A stretch of 6,165 nt of DNA from JAHDNZ01 sp036721855. Lineage in GTDB: Bacteria > Bacillota > DTU065. Where the stretch lies: positions 1 through 6,165 of the forward strand of contig DAIMKF010000058.1 of the NCBI GenBank assembly GCA_036721855.1, written 5' to 3'. The translations under genes were made by a program, and so were the position numbers. The notes under the pieces were generated by a model. It ran no database searches, was not told the DNA's origin, and saw only the letters and a program-made list of their open reading frames with translations. Below, one piece after another: positions 4,821 through 6,165 of the stretch; the stretch's first letter is position 1; each line of letters begins with the position of its first letter.

Positions 4821-6165
4821 TTTTTATAACCTCCTTCTGTCAAAAGTACCAGAAATTTCTCTTCATCTAAAGTAGTTACACCTAGTTTTTTGGCTTTATC
4901 AAGCTTAGAACCTGGTCCTTCACCGACAACTAGATAATCAGTTTTTTGACTTACAGCATCTGTAACTTTGCCACCTAAAGACTCAATGGCTTCTTTAGCC
5001 TCTTTGCGACTAAACGAGACAAGCGTACCCGTTACAACAAAAACTTTTCCCTTTAAGCTTTCATTAATTTGTAGATCTTCACTACATTTTACACCTAAGT
5101 TTTTTAGTTCTTCAAGCAGGAATTTATTTTTTTCATTTTTAAAAAATTCAGTAATTGAATTAGCAATTGCAGGACCTATATCAGCTATAGAAGCTAGTTC
5201 TTCTTCGCTGGCGTTAGCCAACTTGTCAATAGACCCAAAACTATGACTTAGAAGCTGGGCTATCTGAGTTCCTACATGACAAATACCTAAAGCCGTTAGA
5301 AGCCGACTAAGACCTCGGCTTTTAGCTTTAGCTATGTTTTCCAATAGCTTAAAAGCTGATTTTTCCCCGAAGCGCTCAAGCTTAAGCAGATCTTCTTTAG
5401 TCAATTTGAAAATATCAGCCGGATTGTTAACCAGCCCTGCCTCTACTAGCCGCTCAACAACCTTGGGCCCCATTCCTTCTATATCTAGGGCATCACGGGA
5501 TGCAAAATGGACAAGTCCCTCTTTGATCTGTGCCGGGCAACTTAGACTAATGCATCTAAGCGCAACTTTACCTTCTTCTCTGACTAAAAGAGAGTTACAG
5601 CTAGGACAGTTTTTTGGCATCTTAAAGATCTTTTCCCGGCCTGTTCTTAGTTCTTTTAGTGAGCTGACAACCTCCGGGATAATATCTCCCGCTTTTTGTA
5701 TTACAACTGTATCGCCAATTCTAATATCCTTATTTTTTATATTATCTTCGTTATGCAAACTAGCACGCGATACTTTAGAGCCGGCAATAAAAACAGGTTC
5801 CAAAATAGCCAGTGGGGTTATGGTTCCTGTTCTGCCTACCTGTACTATTATATCATTAAGTTTAGTGGTCTTTTGTACCGCCGGAAATTTATAAGCCACA
5901 GCCCAACGCGGAGATTTGGCTGTAACGCCTAAAATCTCTTGAGCACGACGGGAATCGACTTTGATTACTATGCCATCTATCTCATAGGGCAGATCCTCTC
6001 TTTTTTCCATCCAGTACTCGATAAAGCTTTTGACTTCATCTATGTTTTCACAAAGCTTGGCTTTGTTATTGGTTCTTAAACCATATTCAGAGAACCATTT
6101 GAGTGTCTGGTAATGGCTATCCGGTAATAAAGCATCGGCATATCCTAGGGCATACATAAAAACAT
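4817..6165 (-). CDS. ligA: NAD-dependent DNA ligase LigA, C-terminal part (5' end outside window)
   Basis: The enzyme seals 3'-OH/5'-phosphate nicks using NAD+ in replication and repair. The reading frame is open to the window edge: codons for Val and Phe precede the first visible Met (6155-6157), so that Met is internal. By alignment with my memory of E. coli LigA, about 220 residues are missing, including the Ia domain and the adenylated KxDG lysine. Numbering from that Met: end of the adenylation domain with DGIVIK (61-66) and PRWAVAYKFP (83-92); OB fold with QVGRTGTITPLAILEP (106-121) and RIGDTVVIQKAGDIIPEVV (146-164); a four-Cys zinc finger C184, C187, C202, C207; helix-hairpin-helix region about 215-345; BRCT domain about 367-440, with VVTGTL (374-379) and GSKLDKAKKLG (416-426). 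All visible motifs are intact. The stop overlaps the gatC start by 4 bp. Confidence 0.98.
   Translation of the reverse strand, partial: VFMYALGYADALLPDSHYQTLKWFSEYGLRTNNKAKLCENIDEVKSFIEYWMEKREDLPYEIDGIVIKVDSRRAQEILGVTAKSPRWAVAYKFPAVQKTTKLNDIIVQVGRTGTITPLAILEPVFIAGSKVSRASLHNEDNIKNKDIRIGDTVVIQKAGDIIPEVVSSLKELRTGREKIFKMPKNCPSCNSLLVREEGKVALRCISLSCPAQIKEGLVHFASRDALDIEGMGPKVVERLVEAGLVNNPADIFKLTKEDLLKLERFGEKSAFKLLENIAKAKSRGLSRLLTALGICHVGTQIAQLLSHSFGSIDKLANASEEELASIADIGPAIANSITEFFKNEKNKFLLEELKNLGVKCSEDLQINESLKGKVFVVTGTLVSFSRKEAKEAIESLGGKVTDAVSQKTDYLVVGEGPGSKLDKAKKLGVTTLDEEKFLVLLTEGGYKK

Noticed and set aside
4815..4843. TTGACA (4838-4843, minus strand) just before gatC as a promoter
   Set aside because: The sequence at 17-bp spacing is ATGAGT, a poor -10, and the TATAAA nearby is only about 10 bp away. 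The motif is also ligA coding sequence, so gatC is better explained as part of the ligA operon.
5201..5229. TTGACA (5224-5229, minus strand) inside ligA as an internal promoter for the gat genes
   Set aside because: No acceptable -10 follows at 16-18 bp; the sequence at 17-bp spacing is GAAGAA.
4968..5246. Plus-strand open frame of 92 codons
   Set aside because: It is antisense to the ligA BRCT and HhH region, its low-complexity Ser/Leu/Phe composition suggests a shadow, and nothing supports an independent gene.
5334..5932. Two overlapping plus-strand open frames of 186 and 78 codons
   Set aside because: Both are antisense to conserved ligA domains (OB fold, zinc finger, HhH). Their serine/leucine-rich composition is typical of reverse-strand shadows, and they overlap each other.
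1..6165. CRISPR array, tRNA or rRNA genes
   Set aside because: There are no regularly spaced repeats and no cloverleaf or rRNA-like sequence in the window. The GGACTTTCACC string at its left end first suggested rRNA but fits the group II intron domain I hairpin better.

Overview
The window looks like a chromosomal segment of a low-to-mid-GC member of the Bacillota, probably an anaerobic Clostridia-type lineage. I infer this from the ligA-gatC-gatA-gatB gene order, strong GGAGG ribosome binding sites, T-tailed hairpin terminators, a TTG start codon, and the type of DRE-TIM metallolyase present. I cannot name a genus from the sequence alone.

All genes lie on the minus strand, so transcription runs from high to low coordinates. 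From the right edge, the order is: the C-terminal two thirds of ligA (NAD-dependent DNA ligase, cut by the window edge), gatC, gatA and gatB (the three subunits of the tRNA amidotransferase), and a hairpin terminator at about 1548-1574. ligA and gatC overlap by 4 bp, gatC and gatA are 15 bp apart, and gatA and gatB are 4 bp apart, so these four genes read as one operon tail. Every visible start codon, including that of the downstream gene, has a GGAGG core exactly 9 nt upstream.

After the terminator comes a 209-bp intergenic region. It holds a repeated ATACAG/CTGTAT motif and a convincing sigma-A type promoter (TTGACA, 17 bp, TAAGAT). This drives a separate transcription unit encoding a 426-residue citrate/homocitrate/isopropylmalate synthase-family enzyme. 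That enzyme may be an Re-citrate synthase or a homocitrate synthase, and the sequence alone does not decide between them. Its stop codon is embedded in a second hairpin terminator at 68-97.

Directly past the T-tract of that terminator, the last 60-67 bases of the window read on the minus strand like the 5' end of a bacterial class C (IIC) group II intron. IIC introns are known to insert just downstream of terminator hairpins, so sequence and position agree. The intron body, including any reverse transcriptase, would lie outside the window.

Functionally, GatCAB converts misacylated Glu-tRNA(Gln) and/or Asp-tRNA(Asn) to the correct aminoacyl-tRNAs, and LigA seals nicks during DNA replication and repair. 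The synthase is a metabolic gene with its own promoter and is not obviously linked to either. Apart from the intron junction, this is ordinary housekeeping DNA; I found no convincing previously undescribed system.
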